A stretch of 64,000 nt of DNA from NCBI GenBank assembly GCA_018340375.1, contig JAFFJZ010000054.1, forward strand, positions 1,116,001-1,180,000, written 5' to 3'. The stretch comes from Gonatopus flavifemur (taxonomy: Eukaryota; Arthropoda; Insecta; Hymenoptera; Dryinidae). Below the pieces are notes generated by a model, which saw nothing but the letters and a program-made list of their open reading frames with translations, made no database searches and was not told where the DNA came from. The translations under genes and the position numbers were made by a program. Position 1 is the first letter of the stretch, and each line of letters begins with the position of its first letter. Of this stretch, positions 12,149-23,100 are shown piece by piece.

Positions 12149-12298
12149 TAGTATGCAAGGAGCCTGACCGTTCATAAGCCCGACTGCTTGTCATTGATTG
12201 AAAACTGGTGATTTCCAGTGAATTCACTAAACATTCCTAGCGATCAATCAATATTAGTGGAGTCGGGCTTATTACCGGTCGGACTTCTTGCATACTAC
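12149..12298. mobile_element. 150-bp palindromic MITE in a satellite unit
   Basis: The arms GTAGTATGCAAGGAGCCTGA and, inverted, GTAGTATGCAAGAAGTCCGA both run into AAGCCCGACT. It interrupts the unit just after the GTGCTACCTGG position. TA dinucleotides flank the match. No gene. Confidence 0.7.
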
Positions 12299-12674
12299 CT
12301 TCACTTTACAATTCTTTAATTTATCTACTAGGAGTGTCTCACGCAACTCCTGTGCCAAACATCGTTGATTGTTGCATTCCCTGTATTATTATCAAGTTCT
12401 GCGATGGCTACATTCAATTGCGATTAATCACATAATTTTCGCATATCTGGCTCGTGAATGCGTGAAAGTGCTTGTTGTGAATGATAAGTCCCCAGAGCAT
12501 TCCTCGAAGGGGATTGATCACTATGAGGACTTAGTATCAATGCACAAACACGAAGAAACGATCATTCTGGAGACCTTCTACGCGACGAATTGATTAGTTC
12601 GAGGACCCGCGTATAATCATAAGAGGAATTGATCTATTTGGGGACCCTGAACATCGTCCTTAGTTGAGTCACTT

Positions 12675-12947
12675 CAGAAAAAAATTCCCGGGCGGGCGGG
12701 ATTCCCATATCCGCATGTGGACTCAGGTTCCTGCCAGGTCCTGCCTGGAACCGCTCTGGTTCCCGCCCGGGACCTGCCAGGTGGTGACCCGAGCGGGAAC
12801 CTGACCCGGCTACTGCGTCTTGGGCGGGAATCTGACCGGTCCCGAGCGAGAACCAGAGCGGTTCCAGGCAGGACCTGGCGGGTCCCGGCCAGGAACCTGA
12901 GTCCACATGCGAATTTGGGAATTTCACCCACCCGGGAATTTTTTCTG
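12675..12947. mobile_element. GC-rich foldback MITE of about 273 bp
   Basis: The ends CAGAAAAAAATTCCCGGG and CCCGGGAATTTTTTCTG are inverted copies. The arms contain matching GACTCAGGTTCCTGCCAGG and CCTGGCxGGAACCTGAGTC blocks. The interior is far richer in G and C than anything else in the window. Open frames on both strands here only read the palindrome. I see no clear TSD. Confidence 0.7.
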
Positions 12948-13056
12948 GGATGCTCAATAATTCATCTGAATCATGGAATTGATTTTATTTTGTGAATTTC
13001 CTCATTTGAAATACATGAAAGATGAATTACATTGAAGTAATAGTACATTGTGCATC

Positions 13057-13190
13057 AAGTGGGAGAGAGTGGAAATTTTCGACGAGTGCGAACCTTACTG
13101 CGCCAGCATAGCGTGCGCGGTAACCACCCGGTTCGGGAATTTTCGTCTCCCACGAGGTGCACCTACTATTTTCTTCAAATACCGCAAAGG
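13057..13190. repeat. dispersed repeat related to 29767-29905
   Basis: Blocks in the same order occur at both places: GACGAGTGxGAA, a GGAAxTTTTC block, a CTCxCCxCGAGGTG block, then TACTATTTT and GCAAxGG. The family is unknown; no terminal repeats are visible. Confidence 0.5.
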
Positions 13191-13287
13191 GAAATGCGAT
13201 TTAGGGGACTTCTTAGGAGAGGTCTGAGATAATCGTTTCCACGACCGATGGCGTGAGCGTAAGAGGAATTGTTACTTCTCCCACTGG

Positions 13288-13404
13288 TGTGGAAATTTTG
13301 CAAATCTGTCAAACTAGGGCACGATACCTCAGTTTTCATACAGGAAAACTGGTACCGTGTGGACAAATTTGCAAATCTGTCAAATTAGGGCACGATACCT
13401 CAGT
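13288..13404. repeat. two direct copies of a ~46-bp unit
   Basis: AATTTTGCAAATCTGTCAAA followed by CTAGGGCACGATACCTCAGT occurs at about 13290 and again at about 13363, with one or two mismatches. They are separated by a short GTTTTCATACAGGAAAAC palindrome. Confidence 0.75.
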
Positions 13405-13472
13405 AAAACTTTTTATTCATTTGTTTATATCTGAAATGTCAAGTCACTATGGTAATTGTAATAGGAACGCGC

Positions 13473-13552
13473 ATAGCACAAGAGTTCTAGAACAGTTCAT
13501 GAAGAATGCAATGTATTCGTATTGAACTCTTTTAGAACTCTTGTGCTATCTA
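13473..13552. mobile_element. solo copy of the ~75-bp GCACAAGAG hairpin
   Basis: TAGCACAAGAGTTCTAGAAC pairs with TTTTAGAACTCTTGTGCTA. The same hairpin is built into every 638-bp satellite unit, but here it stands outside the array. It is therefore probably an independent small element that entered the satellite unit before amplification. Confidence 0.65.
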
Positions 13553-13749
13553 GGGAACCTATCAATTGTGTTGTTTTTATAATTTTTGTTTGTTCCTTTA
13601 TGCTTGAAATCTGAAGTCACTATTGTAATTGTGTAAGGAAATCTACCAATTGTGTTGTTTTCATGTACACATAATAGAAGCATTGATCCTTGTAGATTGG
13701 AATAATATTTCTATTATGTGTATGTAAAAACTTTGTCCACACGATACTA

Positions 13750-14035
13750 CCCAACAAACACCGCAGGTCTTGAAGACATCCAAGAGATGTCTTTAGGAAG
13801 ACATCTTTTAGAAACGTTGAAAAGATGTCTTTTAGATATCTAAAAGACATGTCACTAGAGACATCTCCAAGATATATCGAAATGATATCTTTCAGACATC
13901 TTCCAGAAATGTCGAAAACATGTCTCGAAGGTATTCCGAAAAGACATCTTTTAGATGTCTATCAAGCATGGTCTAAAAGACATTTTGGAACAATTTCTAA
14001 GTGATATCTTTTACATGTCTTGAAAATTATGTAAA
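13750..14035. repeat. AGACATCTTTTAGA short-word tract, related to the MITE at 38457
   Basis: It starts CCCAACAAACACC after TA, close to the CCCAATAAAC terminus of the element at 38457-38710. It is filled with GACATCTTTTAGA and TCTAAAAGACAT words in both orientations. No matching right terminus was found, so it may be a truncated copy. Confidence 0.55.
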
Positions 14036-14837
14036 AGGTAGCGTGAATATCGCACCATATTCCTTGTTTGGAACGCGGAGTGTTCCATTTCCGTGGTTTC
14101 ACTTTCTGCGCGACGACAAGCCAAAATTAACTACACTGTTAAAAATTTCTTGAAATTTCCTGTACTTTTCATGTAGGGGAGAGTGGGGCAAGTTTTCTAT
14201 AGGGGCATGTTTTCCAATGCGTTATAATTTCTTAGTATGCTGGAAGAGCGCGCTGCTGGAGAATGGTCGTGAGTAGTATCATCTAAGGTACCATTCACGG
14301 CAATATCAGGTTATTAGCTGCTTTCATCATAATAAGAGAACTGTTTTCACGATTTTGTCGTTGGTGAGTAAACTTTACATGTGTTCATTCAAATTGAAAA
14401 AAAACGTACTCACGTTATTCTGATTGTTTTGGTTGAATATGTGTATTACAAACCAAATTCCCCTGAATGGAATGATGTGATAATTTTTGTAAATCATTCG
14501 CGTCCATACGATTTTAACCTAGTTCCAAGTTGAAAAACGATGATGGGGGAAAATTTTCCAACGTGACACGGGGCAAATTTTCTCACAAAGAGAATTTGTC
14601 TTGGTCTCAACCAAGTGATTTCAGAGTGTTGCAAATGCATTTCTTATATTATATGATTAGTCTTCGCGATTTTAGGTGAGTTTAGAGTTAGAAAACAATG
14701 ATAAAGCAATGTTTTTCACTGCGGAAAATTATCTCAGTCTCAATCAAATTGTTGTAACGTATTACAAGCAAATTTATTGAAAAAGATAAGCAAATATTAT
14801 TTGATATGATTTATCATTAAGTTTACACAGATTACGG

Positions 14838-14936
14838 ATGGTTCGAAATTATAAAAGGAAAACGAATCGTGGCTCCTACAGCTATGATTCAATGAAAGCA
14901 GCTGTCTTAGCAGTTAGAGCGGGACGACCCTGGTGA
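14838..14936 (+). pseudogene. pogo transposase N-terminus, first half of Psq-type HTH
   Basis: The 32-codon frame begins MVRNYKRKTNRGSYSYDSMK and runs to AVRAGR, then meets a stop contributed by inserted DNA. The start and the basic RKTNRGSY segment are typical of pogo/Tigger-type transposases with a CENP-B/pipsqueak DNA-binding domain. The next expected residues, a SIRGTASDFG helix, are found 499 bases downstream. Codons after 14927 belong to the insertion. Confidence 0.75.
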
Positions 14937-15426
14937 AAATGAAGTGCATACAGAGAACGCGACGGAAGCGCATACGAAGCGAAAAATGTTTCAATTCCCT
15001 CTTCCTGGAGCGTGTGGTGCTCGTTTGCTGTAAAGTGATGGAATCATACGTTCCATATACGCTTCATAAGCTTTTGATCCCGTTTCAAACACGCTTCATG
15101 TGACGTAACTGTATGTTACATCAAGCGTGTGCGAATTATATCTATTCTAAGTTCAAATAATGTTTCTAAGCAAGCAATGCCAACGGCGGTCTATAGCTTA
15201 GTTGATAAGGCCCTCTTACACTATGGTGGAAGTCCCTAGTTCGATTCCCGCAAAGAAGTTTAATTTTCTTTTCTTTCGATTGTATACGCTTTGTTTGTTT
15301 CAATTCCCGCTACACATACTCTTCTTACACCTTTCGTTGAGGCTCCTCATACTTTTCATTAACTTTTCTGTTACTTTCCAGCATACGCTTCATTTACTTT
15401 TCCTTTCTGCTTCCATTTTCACGAGG
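14928..15426. mobile_element. 499-bp insertion splitting the Psq-type coding region
   Basis: It starts CCCTGGTGAAAATGAAGTG and ends, inverted, with CCTCGTGAAAATGGAAGC. Comparing the two halves of the HTH domain defines the insertion. GGGACGA before it and GGGAAGT after it may be a decayed target duplication. It contains repeated TACGCTTCAT words and a tRNA-like segment at about 15187-15260. A CCCTGGTG terminus also occurs at 35704. Confidence 0.6.
15187..15260 (+). ncRNA. tRNA-like (SINE-head-like) segment
   Basis: TAGCTTAGTTGATAAGGC resembles a polymerase III A box and AGTTCGATTCCC a B box, at tRNA-like spacing. The T stem and acceptor stem pair poorly, so this is not a functional tRNA. A tRNA-derived repeat is the simplest reading. 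Confidence 0.4.
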
Positions 15427-15738
15427 GGAAGTATTAGAGGAACTGCCTCAGATTTCGGTATATGCTGCAGAACTTCGAACAACTATTGTAAGGAGTACAA
15501 ATGTCCCTCGAAAGTACTGAACGTATCCGAAATAGCTGAAGTACCCGAAGTACCTGGACCACAAGGAGCTCCACTACCAGTGCTTCCAACAGAAATGCCT
15601 CCGTCTGATGGTTTTGAAAGAATTATGAAGGACTCCGATACCCCTATTATTTTTCCACATTTCGGTTACTTCAAGAGATGGAATGTGAGTGAATTGAAAT
15701 TTCAAGAACCGCATAAAAAATTAATTGTCATCAAATAA
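15427..15738 (+). pseudogene. pogo transposase remnant, second half of Psq HTH plus C-terminal tail
   Basis: The frame continues the domain with GSIRGTASDFGICCRTSNNY and CKEYKC, then a Pro-rich acidic segment (EIAEVPEVPGPQGAP), ending at a stop at 15736-15738. The catalytic DDE region expected after the DNA-binding part is absent, so a large internal deletion has joined N- and C-terminal regions. The hydrophobic stretch read upstream in this frame (15202-15426) comes from inserted DNA and is not part of the protein. Confidence 0.65.
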
Positions 15739-16474
15739 ATGTTCACTGGAATCGAAGAACATTCTATTGACTCTTATGAATATTTATATGATGCGAGACA
15801 AATGAAAATTTTTTATCTAACTCCAGTAAATTTTTCCAGTGTGTAAATTACTTGTATACATTGAATAGCGTTCCTTGATGGGAAGGTGAAGTTTGAAGTT
15901 TTTATGTTTGCTTGTGTAGGTTTCCGATGAGGATCGAATAAAATACTTAATTTGGATTCGAACTTCAATTTCTTATCTATTTTTGGCGATTTTGGATGAG
16001 TGAGAAAATTTGCCCCCATATGGTTCGAAGGTGTTGGAAAACTTGCCCCGTATGTGAGGCAAGTTTTCGCAAGTGATATGACTGCAAATAACACTATTTT
16101 GCAACACCATGCTCATGAAATCATTACATTTATTCATACTAGGTTGTAGTGGAAGCTTCAACGAGTAAAATGGTACCCCAAACGCCTTGAAATATGCAAC
16201 GGGGAAAAATACAAAAATCGACAAAGAAAAAGTGGGAAAACATGCCCCACTCTCCCCTACACATGTACATGAATTTCCAATATTTTATAACTGAAATGAC
16301 TTGTCGTGCACATGTTATTGAAATTTCACATCTTTGTACATGGAATGTAAAATTAATGTACATGTAATTAAAAGAACTTAGAGAGGTGCAGTTCTTGAAA
16401 TTTGAATCGTTTATTGAAACGAACCTGGATTGAGGTGAAATAGTAATTTATAGTTGGGTATAATAAAATATTTT

Positions 16475-16626
16475 GGTAAGGTAGCAAGTGCCCGAAATTG
16501 CATTTACCCGAGAGACAATGATTTGTAAATCCGAGGAAAATTACCAGAAGTTCCTAGCCTTCCTCAAATAGCCGCAGACTTCACTGCTTTCGGGTAGATG
16601 GCCTTTTGGGCACTTGCTACCTTACC
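16475..16626. mobile_element. 152-bp MITE with 8-bp target duplication
   Basis: The ends GGTAAGGTAGCAAGTGCCC and GGGCACTTGCTACCTTACC are perfect inverted copies. AATATTTT flanks both sides (16467-16474 and 16627-16634). The superfamily is not certain from GGTAAG ends. Confidence 0.88.
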
Positions 16627-16689
16627 AATATTTTGACGTGACAAGCTATGGAATTTGCGACTGGAAGTTCATGATGGATTTATGAAATT

Positions 16690-18385
16690 ATTTGACTTGA
16701 TTGACAGATGTGAGGTTAAGTTAGTGAAATCAAAACATAACTGTGAATAATTAGGTTTATCATTAAGAAACAAAAAAGTGAATTATTTTAGTGAAATGTG
16801 CGGTCGTTCTTCAGTCATTGATCAGAATACATATCAGAGACATTCATTATTGAGTCAAAAAGAAATGATTGAATCAGTTATAGTTGTTGTGAAATGGTAG
16901 AAATCATAACTTGTGGGTTCGTTGACAATGATTCTACTCAAGTACTGGAATCAATATTTCTAAAGAAACCCGAAGGTCTAATTCATTTTGTAATAATATC
17001 GGGCATGGAGGACTCATTTGATTGGGAATATTCCAAAAGAATAGAGAAATGAATTTCAAAAACTTGGATTATTCACTTGGAGCGCATCGGATGGTTCCAC
17101 TCTTCAAGTTGAAGAGTACTATTGAAGTTGAAATTTGGAAATTGCCAGGAAAATTCTTATTTTTTCCCGTGAATTTCTCGTTAGGGTGGTGATATACTGG
17201 TGGGAAGAGTTCGAGGGTTGGGTGGAATCTATATTGATCAGAAAAATCCAAATCGTGTTGAAAAAATTAGAACATCTGCCAACTTTGCTTGTGTCCCTTA
17301 GGTAAGGAGTCAAATGTTTTTTATCAAACCAAATTGAGGTGATCAGAGACACATATAAAAACGAGTGAATTTAAGTGGATATGAAGTGAAACAGGGAAAA
17401 GTATCAATTGAAATTCATTGTTTACCATGAAAATGTTAAAAAATAAGGAAAGACTGTAGGGGATCCAACTTGTCTTCCAATATTTTTGTTCCAACAATTT
17501 TATATGATGTTTCTACAAATACATGTTATCTCATACCAATATGTTTACAGAACAGGTTCAAAAACCATGTTCCTGGAATCATTAGTAAAAAAATACACAA
17601 AGGCACATAATACAAGATTGTTGAAACAAAAATATGGGAAGACAACCAGTTAGATCCTCTATAATCTTTCCTTATTTTCTAACATTTTCGTGATAAACAA
17701 TGAATTCCAATTAATATTTTTTCTTGTCTCCATAACACCTTAAATTCACTCATTTTGATGTCTTTTACATCAATTTGATTGAATAAGAACATTTGATTCC
17801 TTACCCAAAAGACGCAAGCAAAGTTAGCAGATGTTCTAATTTGTTCAACACGGTTTGGATTTTTCTGATCACTATAGATTCCACCCAAACCTCAAACTCT
17901 TCCCACCAGTATATCACCACTCTAACCAGAAATTCACCTGAGAAAATAAGAATTTTTCTGGCAATTTCCAATTCTCAACTCCAATAGTACTCTTCAACTT
18001 GAAGAGTGGACCCATCCGATGCGCTCCAAGTGAATAATCCAAGTTTTTGAGATTCATTTGCCTCTGTTCTTTTGAAATATTTCCAACCCAACGAGTTCTC
18101 CATGCCTCGTATCATGACCAAATGAATGAGACCTTCGAGTTTTTTTTAGAAATATTGATTTCAGTACTTGAGTAGAATCATTGTCAACGAACCCACAAGT
18201 TATAATTCCTACCATTCCGCAACAACTATAACTGATCCAATAATTCCTTTTGGACTCAATAATCAATGTTTTTGATATTCATTCTGATCAATGACTAAAG
18301 AACAACCGCGAATTTTATGAAATAATTCACATTTATGTTTTGATGTCAATAACCTAACCTCACATCTGTTAACCGAGTTGCGTTA
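16690..18385. repeat. 1.7-kb palindrome, arms about 850 bp
   Basis: The left arm from GACAGATGTGAGGTTA and the right arm ending TAACCTCACATCTGTTA are inverted copies through to a centre near 17550. Pairs such as GAACATCTGCCAACTTTGC with GCAAAGTTAGCAGATGTTC and GGATCCAACTTGTCTTCC with GGAAGACAACCAGTTAGATC can be followed along the whole length. The arms differ by substitutions and small gaps. No frame of significant length is shared by both arms. A transcript across it would fold into a very long hairpin. Confidence 0.85.
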
Positions 18386-18554
18386 GTTAGTTGACTTCCA
18401 TTGTAATCACAAACACCATACATCAAAAACAACCGAGTTGCAATTTTCACACAGGTTAATAAAATCTATCAATCTATTGTTTGTCATGTTCAACCGATAG
18501 ATCATTGAATCAGATGAGCACGTCATTTATATTGATCTTCTTCCATACTTCACA

Positions 18555-18680
18555 CAGTTGTGCCGGTTTAGCTCAGGTCGTTGAAGTGTTAGGATATTAG
18601 GCAGCGTAGCATTACGTATAATAATCATAGGTAGGTTGGGTTGTAGGTAGGGTTCGATTCCTGTCGAGGTCCAATATTTC
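18555..18680 (+). ncRNA. possible tRNA-derived segment
   Basis: TTTAGCTCAGGTCGTTGAAG resembles an A box, and GGGTTCGATTCCTGTC at about 18651 a B box. The distance between them is longer than in a plain tRNA and the acceptor ends do not pair. It could be an intron-bearing pseudogene, a SINE head, or chance. Confidence 0.25.
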
Positions 18681-18689
18681 CGCTCGATA

Positions 18690-19587
18690 AGATTGGAATG
18701 AAGTGAACGTGGTGGAATTGATAACACTATTCCGAAATATGATTTCGCTCAACATGTAATTTTTTTACCCTTGAAAACATTTTGAACAAAAGCGTGGATA
18801 TTTTACTGAATAATCATTGTAATCATTGACATCTAACAGATATCATAAGGTACGCACTTGGGACTTGAATGAAATGAACATTGTCACATTCATTATACAT
18901 AAGATAATTTTGATTCATAAATGTATGAAATGGAAATTCAAAAAAAAAAATCCGCCCTAACTTCCAGAAAAATGTTTGAAACTTCTTCACATAACATAAT
19001 TCATATAATGCCATCAAATGATATAAATTTCAATGATATCAATTCTCAATTTTCAGAATCTTCTTTATTTTAATGAGATTTCAATAAGTTATTCGTAAGT
19101 TCAAGACTTGATATCTTATATTCCAATGACATTCTCCATAACACTAGAGCGGGAGGAGAGTACATTTTCCCTCCCTAGGGAAGGGAAGTGAGCAACTTGT
19201 ATTTCTCGATTCCAAAGAGGACAGAAAGCTAGATAAATTGATAATTCATTTATGATACAGAGCCAAACATCATATGATACCAATTAGAGAGGGAATATGA
19301 ATGAATTTAACATTCTGCCGTTGGAGTAACCATTCCGTTGATCTCATAAACGGTCTTGACGCGATTTTATGGTCATGCCAGAGAAGAAAAACGTTTGCTT
19401 ACGGTTAAGTGTTTTCACATATAATACTGAATATTATATCGATGAAATGTAATGTTATAGTTACTTCGGTGAATTCTATTTTCAACGCAATTCTGGTTCA
19501 TCAATATATCGAACCATACTTGTGAGACGATTTTATTTTCATTCTCAGGAAAGTATCACGATGAGTGGACTTGACGTTTCTAATATT
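18690..19587. other. AT-rich stretch with no recognised feature
   Basis: No gene, terminal repeats or tandem structure recognised on either strand between the tRNA-like segment and the BEL LTR. Confidence 0.4.
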
Positions 19588-19887
19588 TGATAACGCAGCG
19601 CTATCTTGTAGATCGGGTCCGTAATGAATAACGACTGTATGCCTTGATCGTAATGTCGATTTTATTATAATAAGACAGATTTTCTCGATTCTGTCGTGTG
19701 AGACGTGACTGTTCTTTGTGCCTGCCCACGCGTTACTAATCTAGAAAAAACGAACGAGGTGAAGCTATAACGAAAATCCCCGAGCACCCACGAAAGGCCC
19801 CGGACTGTCCCGAAAATCGCCGATGCAGGCGCGGTTCACACGCAGAATGGATGTTTTGAATACAACGTGATTTCAATTTTGAATACA
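19588..19887 (-). repeat. 3' LTR of the BEL/Pao element
   Basis: About 300 bp, TGATAACGCAG at the left and GAATACA at the right on +, so it has TG...CA ends. It matches 26502-26946 except for the 166-bp insertion there. This copy gives the uninterrupted version of the LTR. The right boundary is set by the neighbouring purine-rich tract and is accurate to tens of bases. Confidence 0.85.
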
Positions 19888-19912
19888 AATTCGCCATTCC
19901 GCCCGCCTTGGA
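19888..19912 (-). promoter_or_regulatory. polypurine tract next to the 3' LTR
   Basis: On - the bases just before the LTR read AAGGCGGGCGGAATGGCGAA. This purine-rich run is in the position expected for plus-strand priming. Assignment rests on position and composition only. Confidence 0.55.
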
Positions 19913-20127
19913 AGGCTGAGCCTTACAAAATTCAGAGTAAAAAAAAAGTGAATTATGATATTGAAATTCAATGCAATCAGTACTTATACGTCTATTTGCC
20001 ATAAACTAATCAGAAGACATTTTCTATTTCGTCAAAAAATAATGAACGCTCAAATCTGAATCAACAATAACATGAGGAAAAGAATAGAATAATGAGGAAA
20101 AAAAAACAAAAAATAATACGATAAAGT

Positions 20128-23100
20128 TCATGATTCGATTTCCTTGGATTCGTTAATTTCGTTGTCTTCAATCGGCAGTAGACATAATTTTGGAACAGAA
20201 CGTTGAGTTCTGTGTTTTGATAGACGCAACGCGGACTGGATCATCCTTTCCGGGATGGACGTCGACGATTCAGCCCAACGGCTAATTTAACGGTGACGTG
20301 TTTTCCTGCTGAATTAGAACCATCATACCAGGAATCAGCTTGAGCTCTGAATGGTTCCATTTCATGCGTTGTTGGAGTAAATTGATGTATTCGCGACTCC
20401 AGCGATTTCAGAAGTGCTGTTTGATTTGATTTAATAATCCCCATCGAGTTAATCGATTAATCGGAGTATCACTGACATCAGGTTCCGGAATACTTCTCAG
20501 TGGTTCTCCGATGAGAAAATGGCCCGGAGTGAGTGCTTGCAAGTCGGTAGGATCGGATGAAAGGGGAACTATGGGTCGAGAATTCAAGCACAATTCTATC
20601 TGGGTGAATATTGTGCTCAGTTCCTCGAAGATCAATTTACTAGAGCCCATCACTCTCTTGAGATGAAGTTTAGCTGCCTTCACGGCTGATTCCCATGAGC
20701 CACCCATATTTGGTGAATAGGGTGGAATAAATTTCCATTTTATCGAATTTTCGTTCATGAAACTTGACACTCTAGGATCGTTAATTGGAAGCTGAACTAA
20801 ATCTCTTAAAACTTTATCTGCTCCCACAAAATTACTCCCGTTATCGGAGTAAATAGTCCTGCGGAACCCTCGTCGGGCAACAAATCTACTCAACGCATTG
20901 ATAAATGCTTCGGAACTAAGATTCGAGACAACCTCAAGGTGTACTGCTCTTGTACAAAAACAAACAAAAAGACACAAATAGGCCTTTCCCGTTACATTTT
21001 GTGAAACCCTCATGGAAAACGGCCTCGCAAAATCTATCCCAGTGGTTAGAAATGGTCGTGAAATTGTCAAGCGAGAAATCGGTAATTCTCCCATGAGCTG
21101 CATGAGCTTTGCAGGCTTGACTCGGAAACAAATTATACACCTCCGAAGCACCGAGCGGACCAATATCGTTCGCGGAGCAATGATAACAAGCCTCGGACTC
21201 CCATATGTAAATTTCGGTAGTGTTCATGCCTGATGATCAATACAGTAAGCGGATGTTTGCCAGGAAGAATTATGGGATGTTTGACGTCGTACTTGAAGGG
21301 GGCATTTTTTAGGCGGCCTCCAACTCTAATAGTCCCATTTGCATCTAAAAACGGACACAATGATGCCAATTTACTTTGAGTTGAGACAGGCTTCTGTTGA
21401 GATAGTAATCGGAGTTCTTTATCGAACGTTTCTGCTTGAGCCAGTCAAATTAATCCCGCGAACGTGTCCTCCAATTCGTCTACGGTCAACGGTCCAGATC
21501 GACGAGCTGGATGATTGAGGGAATTGAACGAATATCTAAAACAATATGCCGCAATTCGCTTCAGTTTCTTGAGTGAAGAAAATTTCGTGAAAATGTTGAA
21601 ACCTGAGGAGTCTTCTCCGTTAGTAACTGTCATAGTTGTAGGTTCCTGTTTCCTTTCAGGGACAGCGACCTCATCGTGATTTTGATCGTCAAGTGGCATA
21701 TTCACAATCCTTTCCCGCAAGAATTCGGGGCCTTCCCACCATAAGCTGCAATCCTTAAGTCCTGATGGAGTTGTTCCCAGAGAGATCAAGTCCGCGGGAT
21801 TCAATTCCGATGAAACGTGGCACCATTTTGTTGTATCCGTCATTCGATGAATTTCGGCAACGCGATTCGCGACAAATGTTGTCCACTTATACGGTTCTTC
21901 CGCGATCCACGCGAGAGTGATCGTTGAATCACTCCAGTAGTAAAAGTCGGCTATTGGAACAGTGATGGATTCCTGAACCTCACGGCACAGATGCGCTAGA
22001 AGTACTGCTCCACGAAGCTCGAGTCTGGGCAGTGACTGATTCTTAGTTGGTGCAACTCTGGATTTGGCACAATGCAGGCGAACCATAGGCAGATCGAATT
22101 CGTTGATGCTTCTGATATACACGCAAGCACCATAGGCTCTTTCGGAAGCGTCAGAAAAACCGTGTACTTCTATTCTAGTGGGACGAAGACAGATGATGGT
22201 TCGCGGAATTCTAATATCGTTGATGTCCCTCAATTGTGTAATCCAATCTTGCCATTGAGTTTTAATTCGATCGGGAACCTGTTCGTCCCAGTCGATTTTT
22301 GCCTCCCAAAGATCCTGTAGTAAAACCTTAATGACGACGGTGATCGGACCAATTAGGCCAAGGAGGTCAAATATCTGAGTGACTGTTGATAAGATCGAAC
22401 GTTTTGTGAGTTTGGTTGTAGAACCAAGAATATCCACCTGATACCTCATAGTATCCGCAACGGTGTTCCAATATACAACTAGAATCTTAGTTCTCTCACC
22501 AAGACCGATAGAAGTTTGATCGTCGTCAATGTTGAGAAGTTGCGGAACATTTGACTTCCACTTCGCTAGTTCAAACCTACCGGAACTCAATATTTTAATT
22601 ATGTCCCTCTTGATTTGTTCGAGTTGGGTAATATCGTTGCTTCCTGTGAGCAGGTCGTCGACGTAAGAGTCACTGGGAATGATCTTGGATGCGTCTGGAT
22701 ATTCGGTGGCGTGATCAATAGCTAGCTGATTGAGGCATCTGATTGCAAGAAATGGAGCACAAAACAAGTCGTAAGTCACTGTACTCAATTGAAAAATCCT
22801 GATGGGTTCGTCAGAAGTCCAACGCCATACTATTCGTTGCCACGTCTGATCCTGCTCTCTAATATTGACATGCCTATACATTTTTCTAATGTCAGCTGAT
22901 AATGCGTAATAGTGCTGCTGAAAGCGTAGAAGTATAGACATTAGGTCCTGTTGTATTGCAGGTCCCACCAACATAATTTCATTCAGAGACTTTCCGTTAG
23001 TAGTTTGGCAAGATCCATCAAACACCACACGTATTTTCACTTTGTCAGCTTCCTCTTTCAGTACCGGATGATGAGGCAAGTAATAGGCAAGTTTTGGCTG

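Larger units (their letters stand above)
7790..12660 (-). repeat. ~638-bp satellite, about five units in - orientation, with insertions
   Basis: The same unit as at 4005-7035, reverse-complemented. The landmark CCCGGATGGCACAAGAG occurs at 9751, 10389 and 11027. That is two exact periods of 638 bases, with high identity between neighbours. A further copy at about 12060 is displaced by the 399-bp hAT insertion between them. Partial or interrupted units cover 7790-7884 and 8120-8770. Each unit carries a ~75-bp hairpin, GCACAAGAGTTC to GAGCTCTTGTGC, which also exists alone at 13473-13552. Confidence 0.9.
14176..16257 (+). mobile_element. pogo-like (Tc1/mariner superfamily) deletion derivative, 2.08 kb
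   Basis: The ends GGGGAGAGTGGGGCAAGTTT and, inverted, GGGGAGAGTGGGGCATGTTT lie between TA at 14174-14175 and TA at 16258-16259. Inside on + are two parts of a pogo/Tigger-type N-terminal pipsqueak helix-turn-helix (14838-14927 and from 15427). They are separated by a 499-bp insertion. The DDE catalytic domain is missing, so the element could only move using another element's transposase. The outer flanks are themselves an inverted pair (TCATGTA and TACACATGTACATGAATTTC), suggesting it landed in an older palindrome. Confidence 0.8.

Noticed and set aside
4287..12227. Similar small proteins starting MFKVxKQIN at several places
   Set aside because: They are translations of the 638-bp satellite unit on both strands and change with each unit.
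12634..12995. Overlapping open frames on both strands at 12.6-13.0 kb
   Set aside because: They lie in a GC-rich palindrome; the products mirror each other and match no domain.
15202..15426. Hydrophobic N-terminal extension before the pogo remnant
   Set aside because: It is encoded by the inserted 499-bp element, not by the transposase gene.
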